From Nocardia kruczakiae NBRC 101016 (GTDB lineage Bacteria > Actinomycetota > Actinomycetes > Mycobacteriales > Mycobacteriaceae): DNA of 46,278 bases. The stretch is from assembly GCF_001612965.1 (NCBI RefSeq), contig NZ_BDBL01000056.1, positions 1-46,278 of the forward strand, written 5' to 3'. Below the pieces are notes generated by a model. The model was not told the origin of the DNA, made no database searches, and worked only from the letters and a program-made list of their open reading frames with translations. Positions 34,534-43,371 of the stretch are shown here, in pieces; the first letter of the stretch is position 1; each line of letters begins with the position of its first letter. The translations under genes and the position numbers were made by a program.

Positions 34534-37500
34534 CTATTCCGGCCGTGGCACCCATGCGGCCTGGACCAGATCCCGGCGCGACTGCAGCGGCTCGACGAAG
34601 ATGCCCCGGCCCACCGGTTGTTTGGTCGCCTTCACATCACCGATCAGCATGCCGTCGAGTTTCGAACCGTCCATGATGAATCCGGAGCTGTTCAGATTCT
34701 TGATCTGGCCGAGAACGTTGTCGTACAGGGCCATATCGGCCTGTGCGATATTGCGCGCGACGATGAGATGGAATCCGGTGTCGCGGCCGTCGACGATGAG
34801 GTCCTTCAACGGATCCAGCGGATTGAGCCCGCCGCGCGCCGAGACCATGTGATAGTCGTCGACCACCACGAAAACCTCGGGGCCGTTCCACCACGAACGT
34901 TCCCGCAACTGCTGGGGAGTGACGTTGTCCGGTGGGCGCCGGGCACGCATCGTCTGAGCGAAGCCGGGCAGGCTGTCGATGAGATCGCGCTCGCTGGTCA
35001 GATAACCGATCAGCTGCTCGTCCGGAATCGCCTCCATATGCTGGCGCCGGTAATCGACCAGAACCACCACCGCCTGGGCGGGGGTGAACTGGGTTCGAAT
35101 CGATTCCAGCAGCGCGGCCAGTACCGTCGACTTGCCGCAGCCCGGCGAGCCGATGACAGCGAAATGGGTGGAAGTCCCGAAATCGACTGTGGCGGGGCTC
35201 AGATCGGATTCCCGGACCCCGAACGGCAGCTGCAGTCGTTGCGCGAGGGTCTGCGGCGCCTGCCGCCCCGTGACGATCTCGGCCATGGTGATCTGGGCCG
35301 GCAGCAACTTGACCGCGGGCGCGCGGCGGCCCTCGAACCGCCGCTCCAATTCCGCGATCGCCGCGCTCATACCCTGCGCCGCGGTTTCCGCGTCGCCGGA
35401 ACCGTCGATGCGGGGCAGTGCGGTCAGCATGTGCAGGCCGTCGGCCGAAATGCCGCGGCCGGGACGGTCGGGCGGAATGGAGGCGACCACCGCGCGGTGA
35501 TTGTTGAAGACGGTGTCGGTGAGATCGCCGAGCCGCAATTCCAGCCGGGTCTGCAGCAGATCTTTGACATTCGGCCGGATGGCCGCCCATCGCGAACTGC
35601 TGACCACCAGATGGATTCCGTAGTTGAGGCCTTGCAGCGCAATGGTTTCCATCACGGGCAGATATTCGTCGAAATACGGCCCGTTGACCGAGAATCCGAT
35701 ATCCCACCCGTCGATGACGAAGAAGACGTCACCGTGGGCGTCACCGCGCGCGGTCAACTCCGCCGATTCCGCCGGGGACTGACGCCGGCGGCGGAATTCA
35801 CGCATGCTGTCGATTCCCAGCTCGCTGAACAACGTCTGCCGGTGCGCGATCAGATTGGTGATCAACGCGAAGGTTCGCCGGATCCGGTCCCCTTCCCGCG
35901 CCGAGGCCACCGATCCCACATGCGGCACCCCGCGCAGACCGGACAGACCGCCGGAGAAGTCCAGGCAGTAGAACTGCACCTGTTCGGGGCTGTGGGTCAG
36001 CGCGGTCGCGATCACCAGGGTTTGCAGCGCGGTCGATTTGCCCGACTGCGGTCCACCGACCACGGCGAGGTGACCGCCCGCGGCCGACAGGTCCACCGTC
36101 CACACGTCCTGACGCTGCTGACGCGGCTTGTCCACGATCGCCAGCGGAATCTGCAGTTGCCCGGGCTGAACGGCGGTCACCAGGCGTTCCAGGGTCGGCG
36201 GCACCCCCAGCGGCGGCAACCACATCTTGTGTGCGGGACGCCCGTGCCCGGCCAGCTGCGCGAGCACGGTCTCCATCAGCGTCACCGCGTCGTTCTCGTC
36301 CTCGGATTCGGGCAGGACGAGCCGCGGCTCCACGACCGGTTCCGGGCGGGCGGCCACGACATGGGCGGTGGTGAACCGTTGCGGCGGTTTGTATCCGCCG
36401 CCGGGGCGCCGAGCCCGCTGCGCATCGGCCGGGGAGGCCGCCTGCGCGGGGGGGATATAGGGCGAGCCCACATACGCGGCCTGGAAACGCTGCAGATCGC
36501 CCGCGCCGACCCGCAGATATCCCGAACCCGGCTTCTTGGGCAGGTGGTAGGCGTCGGCGGTGCCGATGGCGTCGCGGGAATCGCTGGTCTGGTTGGTGCG
36601 CAACGCGATTCGGTAGGACAAATGGGCCTCGAGCTCACCCATCCGGTTGGCGGGCACCTTCTGCGAGGCGAGCAGCAGATGGATGCGCAGCGAGCGGCCC
36701 AGCCGGCCGATGGCGACGAACAGTTTCGCGAAGTTCGGATGCTGTTCGAGCAGTTCGGCGAACTCGTCGAGGATGATCAGCAGGGTGGGCAGCGGCGCCA
36801 GTTGCGCGCCCTGTTCGCGCGCACGCTCGTAGTCGGCGACGTTGGCGAAGTTGCCCGCGTCGCGCAGGACTCGCTGCCGGCGCGCCATCTCGCCGTTGAT
36901 CACGTCCTCCATACGGGTGACGAGATCGGCTTCTTCCTCCATGTTGGTGACGACCGCCGTCACGTGGTGCAGGCGGTCGAAGCCGAGGAAGGTCGCACCA
37001 CCCTTGAAGTCGACCAGCAGCAGGTTCAGCACATCCGGTGAGTGGGTCGCGACGGCCGAAAGCACCAGGGTCCGAAGGAATTCCGATTTTCCGGAGCCGG
37101 TGGCGCCGATGCACATGCCGTGCGGGCCCATGCCCTCCTCGGCCGATTCCTTGATGTCGAGGTAGACCACCTGTCCGGCGGGGTCGTGGCCGAACGGGAT
37201 GTTGAGCCGGGCCCGGTCGATGTCGCGGCGGCGCGGCCACTGCCGGTCCGCGCGGATCGCACCGGGATCGACGACCCCGACCATCTCCTCCCACGACGTC
37301 CCGGTCCCGGCCTGTTCGGCGACCACCGCCTCCACCACCGTGGACAGCCGGAACGGTGACAGGCCGCGGGCCAGGGCCGTCATCGCCGGGACCGAGATGG
37401 TGTCGGCGACACCCACCCGGCGCAGCCCGCGCGCGGTCACCTCGTGCAGTTCGCGATCCTGGGAGACGGTGAATTTCAGTGCGCGCGGCAGACTCTGCTC

Positions 37501-38550
37501 GGTGCTGCCCAAGCGCACCCAGGTGCAGCCGTCCACGCCCGAGACGTCGCGTTCGCTGGCCGGGCCGCTGATGTCGACGAGCAGGATGTAGTGCGTGCGA
37601 TCCAGGGTGGGTTGACTGTTGGCCGAGAAGGGGCCGCGGTTGAGTCCGGCGAGGACCTTCGACCGCAGTTCGGCGACCGTGCGATAGACCATCCGGCTGG
37701 AGCCGATGGCATCGGTCTCACTCGGATGCTGGGTGTGCGGAAGCCATTTGAGCCAGGCCCACTGCGGGGCGTCGGGATCGGCCAGCACGGCGGCGATGGC
37801 CACCTGGTCCGGCCCGTGCAGCACCGCGATCTCCGCGATCATCGCGCGCACGAGCCCGGCCACCGCGTCCTGATCGCCGTCGAATCCCACCTGCGGCGCC
37901 GAGAGCAGATTGATCGCGACCGGCATACCGCCCACGGTCGAGTACGCCTTGGCGAACCGCGTGACCTCGACGACGCCGACGGGATCGAGATCGGAGGTCG
38001 GGGCGGCCTCGGGCACGATCACCCGGACCTGATTCGCGATGCGCCCCCGGCCGATTCGCACCCGCAGGAACTGCGGGCTGGCCACCTGCACCTCCCACAT
38101 CCGCTTACCGCCGACCAGGCGGGCGATCTCCGCCGGGCCGGGGTGGGTGTGGCGCAGATAGGTGTAGAGCTCGGCTTCGGCGGTGTGTACCGTCTTGCGG
38201 TTCTCGCCGATCGACCGCAGATAATCCTTGCGTTCCTCGTTGAGCGAGGCGGCGCCGCCGGAACCGTTGCCGCCCATGCCGCCACCGATCATGCCGAACA
38301 TCGACACCAGCATCATGACGGGGAAGAACATCATCATCGGGTTGACGGCTCCGCCACCGCTGCGGAACATCATCACCATCATCCCGCCCATACCGGCGAC
38401 CATGACGACCGGCATGATCATCCGAATCCGGGACGGCGGAACAGGTTTGGGCAATTCGGTGGGCGGCTGCAACCGCAACTCCGTGACCGCCGGCGCCTTC
38501 GGCCCGCGTTCGGCGCGGGCCGGGCGGACGAAGCGGCGTGTGCTGGTCAT
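34534..38550 (-). CDS. eccC: Type VII secretion ATPase EccC (single-chain)
   Basis: 1338-residue FtsK/SpoIIIE-type motor of the ESX complex. Two N-terminal membrane helices (RIRMIMPVVMVAGMGGMMVM and the following methionine-rich segment) are followed by three ATPase domains. P-loops are GATGSGKS (about 483), GGPQSGKS (about 832) and GSPGCGKS (about 1133), with Walker B LLIILDEF in domain 1 and the altered VFFVIDGWD and VFVVVDDYH in domains 2 and 3. All three domains are in one chain, as in ESX-3 and ESX-5, not split as in ESX-1. Domain 3 recognises YxxxD/E signals in known systems. The ATG at 38550 overlaps the eccB stop as ATGA; a longer frame inside eccB is rejected. Confidence 0.94.
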   Translation of the reverse strand: MTSTRRFVRPARAERGPKAPAVTELRLQPPTELPKPVPPSRIRMIMPVVMVAGMGGMMVMMFRSGGGAVNPMMMFFPVMMLVSMFGMIGGGMGGNGSGGAASLNEERKDYLRSIGENRKTVHTAEAELYTYLRHTHPGPAEIARLVGGKRMWEVQVASPQFLRVRIGRGRIANQVRVIVPEAAPTSDLDPVGVVEVTRFAKAYSTVGGMPVAINLLSAPQVGFDGDQDAVAGLVRAMIAEIAVLHGPDQVAIAAVLADPDAPQWAWLKWLPHTQHPSETDAIGSSRMVYRTVAELRSKVLAGLNRGPFSANSQPTLDRTHYILLVDISGPASERDVSGVDGCTWVRLGSTEQSLPRALKFTVSQDRELHEVTARGLRRVGVADTISVPAMTALARGLSPFRLSTVVEAVVAEQAGTGTSWEEMVGVVDPGAIRADRQWPRRRDIDRARLNIPFGHDPAGQVVYLDIKESAEEGMGPHGMCIGATGSGKSEFLRTLVLSAVATHSPDVLNLLLVDFKGGATFLGFDRLHHVTAVVTNMEEEADLVTRMEDVINGEMARRQRVLRDAGNFANVADYERAREQGAQLAPLPTLLIILDEFAELLEQHPNFAKLFVAIGRLGRSLRIHLLLASQKVPANRMGELEAHLSYRIALRTNQTSDSRDAIGTADAYHLPKKPGSGYLRVGAGDLQRFQAAYVGSPYIPPAQAASPADAQRARRPGGGYKPPQRFTTAHVVAARPEPVVEPRLVLPESEDENDAVTLMETVLAQLAGHGRPAHKMWLPPLGVPPTLERLVTAVQPGQLQIPLAIVDKPRQQRQDVWTVDLSAAGGHLAVVGGPQSGKSTALQTLVIATALTHSPEQVQFYCLDFSGGLSGLRGVPHVGSVASAREGDRIRRTFALITNLIAHRQTLFSELGIDSMREFRRRRQSPAESAELTARGDAHGDVFFVIDGWDIGFSVNGPYFDEYLPVMETIALQGLNYGIHLVVSSSRWAAIRPNVKDLLQTRLELRLGDLTDTVFNNHRAVVASIPPDRPGRGISADGLHMLTALPRIDGSGDAETAAQGMSAAIAELERRFEGRRAPAVKLLPAQITMAEIVTGRQAPQTLAQRLQLPFGVRESDLSPATVDFGTSTHFAVIGSPGCGKSTVLAALLESIRTQFTPAQAVVVLVDYRRQHMEAIPDEQLIGYLTSERDLIDSLPGFAQTMRARRPPDNVTPQQLRERSWWNGPEVFVVVDDYHMVSARGGLNPLDPLKDLIVDGRDTGFHLIVARNIAQADMALYDNVLGQIKNLNSSGFIMDGSKLDGMLIGDVKATKQPVGRGIFVEPLQSRRDLVQAAWVPRPE

Positions 38551-40112
38551 GGACCCCCACCTTCCGACTGCTGGGGCAGACCGACCGCGGACTTGTCGGA
38601 CGGAATTCCGTCGTGCTGGACGCGGGCGTCGCGCTGGGACAGAACCGGGCCGACCGCGAACAGCGACACCACACTCCACGGTGCGGGCAGTGGCGCCCGC
38701 AGGCCGAGCGCGGCCAGGGTCTGATCGCCGATGGCGCCCGGAGCCACATCGATGCCGTAGCGCACGCCGCTGTCGGAGATCCAGTACAGCGACTCCCGCA
38801 GCGGCGAGGCCGGATCGGCGCCGGTGACCTGGACGAACCGGCCCGTGCCGCCGGGCAGATACGCGGTGTCGGCGGTGGCCCCGTGCGAAGCCGGCGCGGT
38901 GACCAGGCCGACGATCCGGCTCTGCTGTTCGGCGGTCAGCGGGAGCCGTCGCCCGTACAGCACTCGGGTGCTCGCATTCGGATCACGGCCACCGCGCGAC
39001 CAGTGATAGCAGGTCACGCCGTAGCGGTTCGCGTCGACGACCTGGACGGCGCGCGCCGGGTAATCCTCTGTGCCGGGCCAGGTTCCGGGTCGCAGATTCG
39101 CGGCGACCACGTCCGGGCCGACCGCCATGGTGGTGGCCGTGCCGTGCGAATCGGCGTTGCGGACGACGGCCGCCAGCACCGCGCTGATCTGCACCAGGCC
39201 CGACTGCGAGGCCAGATAGTAGGACGAGGGGCGGTCGGGGCTCGACACGCTCAGCACCGATCCGACGGGAACCGACAGGCCCGACGAGAGCGTGGTGACC
39301 CCGCCCGCGCCGGGTACGTCGGGCACTCGCAGCGGAGGCATCTCGGGTATCGCCTCGATCAGCCCGCGCGAGGCCTGCGGAATCGGCATGGTGGCGTCGA
39401 TACCGAGGGCCAGGGTGACCGCGGAGTCGCGCAGATCGATCGCCGCGCGCACCACCCCCTTGTCGCGGTCGTCGTAGACCAGCCAGGTGATCGAACCGTT
39501 GCGCAGCAGTCGCGCCTGATCACCGGACAGTGCGTGGGTGGTCTCCTCGTCCACGGTCAGCGGGCCGCCGATGGCGGTGGTGACCACCGCGGAACCGGCG
39601 GTCGTGGGCAGGCCGGTGGTCCGGTCGATCGGCGCGTCCGCGCCGGTGCGGGTGGTGTCGCACACCGTCCACGAGGAGTCGGTGTCGGTGCTGCCGACGA
39701 TGCTGTCGGGAGCGCCCGGAATTCCCACCCACGGGCCGCGCGGATACTTGTCCAGCTCCTGCTGGGAGACCGGCACGGGGTTGGCCGCCTTACCGCTGAT
39801 CAGCCGCGCCGAGGTCAGATTCAGCGCCGGATGCAGCCGCCCGCCGACCTTGACGTAGAGCGCGCCGGTGTTCTTGTCGGCGACGATGTCGGCATTGCCG
39901 ACCTGTTTGGCGGGCTTGAAGAACGCCATCACCGCGGCGCCGGCGACGACGACACAGGCCAGCGCGATTCCGATCGAGAGCGCGGTGGATCGGCCGCGCT
40001 GCGGATCGTCGATCATGGAGACCTCGCGCCGCACCAGCGCGTGCTCGATCCGGCGCAGCAGGAACCGCCACCCCGATATCTGGTGCTTGGTCACCACCCG
40101 GAATCGCGCCAT
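38547..40112 (-). CDS. eccB: Type VII secretion protein EccB
   Basis: 521-residue bitopic membrane protein. A short cytosolic arm (TKHQISGWRFLLRRIEHAL), one membrane helix (about 45-65) and a large periplasmic domain of repeated beta-rich modules match EccB. Two cysteines (VCDTT near 150 and VTCYHW near 371) correspond to the conserved disulfide. EccB caps the ESX pore on the periplasmic side. It starts 4 bases after the eccA stop and its own stop overlaps the eccC start, so eccA-eccB-eccC is one operon. Confidence 0.93.
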   Translation of the reverse strand: MARFRVVTKHQISGWRFLLRRIEHALVRREVSMIDDPQRGRSTALSIGIALACVVVAGAAVMAFFKPAKQVGNADIVADKNTGALYVKVGGRLHPALNLTSARLISGKAANPVPVSQQELDKYPRGPWVGIPGAPDSIVGSTDTDSSWTVCDTTRTGADAPIDRTTGLPTTAGSAVVTTAIGGPLTVDEETTHALSGDQARLLRNGSITWLVYDDRDKGVVRAAIDLRDSAVTLALGIDATMPIPQASRGLIEAIPEMPPLRVPDVPGAGGVTTLSSGLSVPVGSVLSVSSPDRPSSYYLASQSGLVQISAVLAAVVRNADSHGTATTMAVGPDVVAANLRPGTWPGTEDYPARAVQVVDANRYGVTCYHWSRGGRDPNASTRVLYGRRLPLTAEQQSRIVGLVTAPASHGATADTAYLPGGTGRFVQVTGADPASPLRESLYWISDSGVRYGIDVAPGAIGDQTLAALGLRAPLPAPWSVVSLFAVGPVLSQRDARVQHDGIPSDKSAVGLPQQSEGGGP

Positions 40113-40116
40113 GGCG

Positions 40117-41916
40117 TCAGCTGGTCGCGGCCGGCGCCAAACCCGACAGCGCGGCGGCGATGTCGAAGGCGTCGATCGTCATCAATTCCTCGTTGGTGAG
40201 TGCGGCGATATCGACGTTCTCGCGGGTGAAGCGGTAGTCGCGTTCGGCCTCGGCGGCCTCGACGACATTGCGGATGAACCGGCCGTTGCCGGCCAGATCG
40301 ATCAACCGGCGTCCGTTCTTGGTCTGCGAGGCGAGCTGATCGCAGCGTTCCCGCAGCACCTCGCGCGCCTGTTCGGACAGCAGCGAATCCTTCTTGCGCG
40401 CAATGTGATCGGCGATCTGGACCAGTTCGTCGCCACCGTAGCTGGAGAAGCGGATGCGTTTGGTGAAGCGCGAGGCGAGACCGTCGTTGGAGGCCAGGAA
40501 CCGGTCGATCTGATCCTCGTATCCGGCGATCACCACCACCAGCTTGTCGCGATCGTTCTCCATCCGCGCCAGCAGGGTGTCGACGGCTTCCTTACCGAAG
40601 GCGTCACCGCCGGACAGGCCCTCCTGGATCAGGGTGTAGGCCTCGTCGATGAACAGCACACCGCCGAGCGCGGAATCGATCAGGGCGTTGGTCTTGGGTG
40701 CGGTATGGCCGAGGTGGGTGCCGACCATGTCGTTGCGCGACACCTCGATCACTTCCGGATTCTCGACCACGCCCAGGCCCGCGAAGATCTTCGCGATGAC
40801 GCGGGCGATCGTCGTCTTACCGGTACCGGGCGGTCCGGAGAAGATCAGGTGCTGCGATTTGGATTCCACCGCCAGCCCGCGCTTGGCCCGGACCTGATCC
40901 ATCAGCACGCCGGACTTGAGCCGGTCGACCTGTTCCTTGACCGAATCCATGCCGATCTGGGCCTGCAGCAGGTCCGAGGCCTCCGACAGCAGCGCTTCGC
41001 GTTCCTGTTTCGCCGACGCCGCCGCCGCTTCGGCGGGATCGTCGCCGGTGGTGGGATCCCACAGGTCGGTGCGCGAGGCGAGCAGATCCGGAGTGGTCAC
41101 CTCCAGCCGGTAGGTCTTGTCGCGAACCGCGCGCTGCCACTCCTCGCGCTCGGACCACAGCCCGGATCCCTGCAGCCCCTTGAGAATTCGATCGGCATTC
41201 TCGTGATCGCCGTTGTGCCGGTACAGCATTCCCAGCAGGAAGTGCGCATCGGCCCAGATATAGGAGAGGTTGCCCGAGGAGCTGTCCTCCACGATGCGTT
41301 GCGCGCGCGGCATCGCCTCGCCGAGACGGCCCAGATGCGCCAGCGCCTGCGCCGCCATCAACTCGGCCGCGATGTCGAGCAGGCCGTCCTCGATGACCGG
41401 TTTGGCGGTGCGGGCGGCCAGCACGTCGGACCAGCGCTTGGTCCGGAAGAACAGCGACATCCGCACGAAGTCGGCGACGTCGTCGCTGGGCACCTGATCG
41501 AGTATGGCGGCCGCTTCCTGCCATTCCCCGCCGTCGGCATAGGAGCACGCCTGCGCGATCGCGATCTGATCGCGGTCGGCCATCGCCACTCGCAGGCCGT
41601 ACATGCCGATTTCGACCTGACACCACAGCGACCGGTCGACCAGACCGGCGCGCTGTTGATCCCGATAGAGGTTGTGGACCGATCGATAGGCGCCGTAGAT
41701 CACCTCGGAGGTGATGTCGCCGGCCATGGCGCGACCCATCCAGGCGTCGCACATATCCGGATCCAGATCGGTCGCGGCGCGAAAGGCCGCCATCGCTTGT
41801 TGTTCGTTGCGCACGCCCCCGGCGACCAATCCCAGAGATTGAACACCCGTATAGAACGCGTCCTCGGCCGCTGACACCTGGACATCCCTTTCGACGCTCT
41901 CGCCTGCCCGAACCAT
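40117..41916 (-). CDS. eccA: Type VII secretion AAA+ ATPase EccA
   Basis: 599-residue cytosolic CbxX/CfxQ-type AAA+ ATPase that is thought to recycle EspG from PE-PPE substrates. The N-terminal half is a TPR-like helical domain; the C-terminal AAA+ domain has Walker A GPPGTGKT, Walker B VLFIDEAYTL and the sensor GNGRFIRN. The ATG at 41916 (GGGGA 6 nt upstream) is preferred over a GTG at 41877 because the short VERD leader resembles mycobacterial EccA3; the open frame to 42042 runs into the promoter region. It is the first gene of the ESX locus, with two distinct regulatory palindromes in the 280 bases upstream. Confidence 0.92.
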   Translation of the reverse strand: MVRAGESVERDVQVSAAEDAFYTGVQSLGLVAGGVRNEQQAMAAFRAATDLDPDMCDAWMGRAMAGDITSEVIYGAYRSVHNLYRDQQRAGLVDRSLWCQVEIGMYGLRVAMADRDQIAIAQACSYADGGEWQEAAAILDQVPSDDVADFVRMSLFFRTKRWSDVLAARTAKPVIEDGLLDIAAELMAAQALAHLGRLGEAMPRAQRIVEDSSSGNLSYIWADAHFLLGMLYRHNGDHENADRILKGLQGSGLWSEREEWQRAVRDKTYRLEVTTPDLLASRTDLWDPTTGDDPAEAAAASAKQEREALLSEASDLLQAQIGMDSVKEQVDRLKSGVLMDQVRAKRGLAVESKSQHLIFSGPPGTGKTTIARVIAKIFAGLGVVENPEVIEVSRNDMVGTHLGHTAPKTNALIDSALGGVLFIDEAYTLIQEGLSGGDAFGKEAVDTLLARMENDRDKLVVVIAGYEDQIDRFLASNDGLASRFTKRIRFSSYGGDELVQIADHIARKKDSLLSEQAREVLRERCDQLASQTKNGRRLIDLAGNGRFIRNVVEAAEAERDYRFTRENVDIAALTNEELMTIDAFDIAAALSGLAPAATS

Positions 41917-41937
41917 AGACAGTCCCCGACCCGGGCG

Positions 41938-41964
41938 AAGATCGCCATTTCCCAGCCATGGGAA
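41938..41964 (-). promoter_or_regulatory. TTCCC-N6-GGGAA promoter element, copy 2 (eccA)
   Basis: TTCCC-AGCCAT-GGGAA spans 41949-41964. Read towards eccA it has CCGCA two bases before it and GATCTT exactly 5 nt after it (41943-41938), which would give a transcript starting about 15 bases before the eccA ATG. This is the gene-proximal of two candidate eccA promoters. Confidence 0.65.
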
Positions 41965-42057
41965 TATGCGGAATCGCACGCTCGGATGCCCGGCCCACCA
42001 GGGCGCGACCTGCGTGAACAGGGAACGGCCACTAACCAACACGGTGGGCCGCTATTG

Positions 42058-42091
42058 AATGTACCGTTATTCGACGGTATGGTTATTCGTG
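42058..42091 (-). promoter_or_regulatory. Shared palindromic promoter element, copy D (upstream of eccA)
   Basis: On the plus strand GTACCGTT-ATTC-GACGGTAT (42061-42080) is the most degenerate copy, with the right arm changed at two positions. The -10 box TACATT (42063-42058), the spacing and the CACG flank are kept. It points at eccA and would give a leader of about 135 bases that runs through the TTCCC-N6-GGGAA site. Confidence 0.62.
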
Positions 42092-42124
42092 TGGATCGGC
42101 AGTCCTCATCCTGACGATCCGCGC

Positions 42125-42176
42125 TTCGGAACGAGTGCTCGCACACCGCGATCCGGCCACGGGCACTCGTTCCGAA
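42125..42176 (-). terminator. Hairpin terminator after the NlpC/P60 gene
   Basis: TTCGGAACGAGTGC and GCACTCGTTCCGAA form a perfect 14-bp stem around a 24-base loop, starting 21 bases beyond the NlpC/P60 stop. It insulates the eccA promoters from the gene upstream. The whole gene-free stretch 41917-42196 therefore holds this hairpin, copy D and copy 2, and nothing else that I can see. Confidence 0.7.
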
Positions 42177-42196
42177 TCAGCACACGACACAGACCA

Positions 42197-43168
42197 TCAC
42201 ATCACCCGCACCACGACGGCCTCACTGGGCATGCGCGACCATTTGACCGTCGAGCCCGAATAGGGCGCCTCGATGACCATGCCGTTGCCCGCGGCCAGCT
42301 GCACGTGTTCGGGTCCGCGCGCGCTGAACGACCCGGCCGGGAAGACCAGATCCCCCGGCCGCACATCCTGCGGCGGAATACGCACGCCACTGTAGATCTG
42401 CTCGTAGGTGGTGCGCGGCAGGACGACCTTGCCATCGGTCGCCTCGGCGATCGCGTACTGGGTGAGCCCGGAACAGTCGAATCCGCCCCCGCTCGGACCC
42501 CCGGCCCCACCGCCGCCCCACACGTAGGGAAGACCCAGATACGCGCTCGCCGCACTCACCGCCTTACCGCCCGCCGTACCGTCCGACGGGACCGGCCGGT
42601 GCATCGCCGGCAATGCCCGGGCCGTCCGCGCCACCGACGTGGTCCGCGGCCGCGGCCGGCGCGGGCGGCGCCGGCCCGGATTCGAGGTGAGCCGCCCCCG
42701 AACGGTTTTCGGCGTCGCGGGCGGCACGATCTGCGCCGCGTGCCGATGCGCCTCGGCGAGGTCGGTGTCGACCTGGCGGGCCGCATTCGTCACCGCGGTG
42801 TGTGCGGCGTCGAGCAGAGCCGGGCCGCTGAAGCGGGTGTCGCCCACGGCCGCGATGGCACGCAGCCGCGTCTGCAGATCGGCGATCTGACCGTTGACCA
42901 CACTGCGGCCCTTGATCGTTCCGTCGCCGGCAGCGGTGACCGCCTTGTGCACCACCGCATCTCGTTCGGCATGCGCCCCGGCGACCGAGGCGTGCATCCC
43001 GGCGGTTTCGTGATAGCCCGCCATCAACGCCCCGGTACGCAGGTCGATGGCGGAATTCGACGGGGCCGCCGAGGACGGCGCCGCCTGCACGGCGGGACTG
43101 CCGGTACCGTAGAGCTTCAGCAGGGAATTCAGGACGCTGTCGAGTCCGACGGTCAGTTGTGGCGACAT
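42197..43168 (-). CDS. NlpC/P60 peptidoglycan hydrolase without signal peptide, likely ESX-linked
   Basis: 323-residue protein. The N-terminal 150 residues are helical, with the layout of the DUF4226-type domain found in mycobacterial ESX-associated proteins; a basic proline/arginine linker (about 158-182) follows, and the C-terminal 125 residues are an NlpC/P60 domain with catalytic C232 in FDCSGLTQYA, H288 in GPEHVQLAAG and a polar third residue near E300. The expected activity is cutting the D-Glu to diaminopimelate bond of wall peptides. It has no Sec or Tat signal, so export through the neighbouring ESX system is the natural guess. The ATG at 43168 has GAGGCGG just upstream. Confidence 0.8.
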   Translation of the reverse strand: MSPQLTVGLDSVLNSLLKLYGTGSPAVQAAPSSAAPSNSAIDLRTGALMAGYHETAGMHASVAGAHAERDAVVHKAVTAAGDGTIKGRSVVNGQIADLQTRLRAIAAVGDTRFSGPALLDAAHTAVTNAARQVDTDLAEAHRHAAQIVPPATPKTVRGRLTSNPGRRRPRRPRPRTTSVARTARALPAMHRPVPSDGTAGGKAVSAASAYLGLPYVWGGGGAGGPSGGGFDCSGLTQYAIAEATDGKVVLPRTTYEQIYSGVRIPPQDVRPGDLVFPAGSFSARGPEHVQLAAGNGMVIEAPYSGSTVKWSRMPSEAVVVRVM

Positions 43169-43312
43169 TCGACCGCCTCGCCATCGCTGCGCATCGAACG
43201 CCTCCCGATTCGGCCCGGCTGCCCCAGGACCAGCGAAACTCGCGGAACTTCGCGTACCCGAAGTCGTCCACGACTATGCGGCACCGTCGCCGCGATGCGG
43301 AAACCGCATGAC

Positions 43313-43339
43313 TTCCCATTTGCGGGAAGGGCCGACAAT
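43313..43339 (+). promoter_or_regulatory. TTCCC-N6-GGGAA promoter element, copy 3 (proline-rich YxxxD gene)
   Basis: TTCCC-ATTTGC-GGGAA spans 43313-43328. In the plus direction CCGCA lies 4 bases before it and GACAAT exactly 5 nt after it (43334-43339), 32 bases before the ATG of the proline-rich gene. The orientation is reversed relative to copies 1 and 2, following the gene. This makes coincidence less likely. Confidence 0.65.
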
Positions 43340-43371
43340 GAGGACGAACTCGAGGGAGGCGGTGCAGCGGC

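Noticed and set aside
41917..42196. Searched for IdeR and Zur boxes upstream of eccA, because ESX-3 in M. tuberculosis is controlled by iron and zinc
   Set aside because: Neither a TTAGG...CCTAA dyad nor a Zur-type dyad is present, so an iron/zinc role for this locus is not supported by its promoter.
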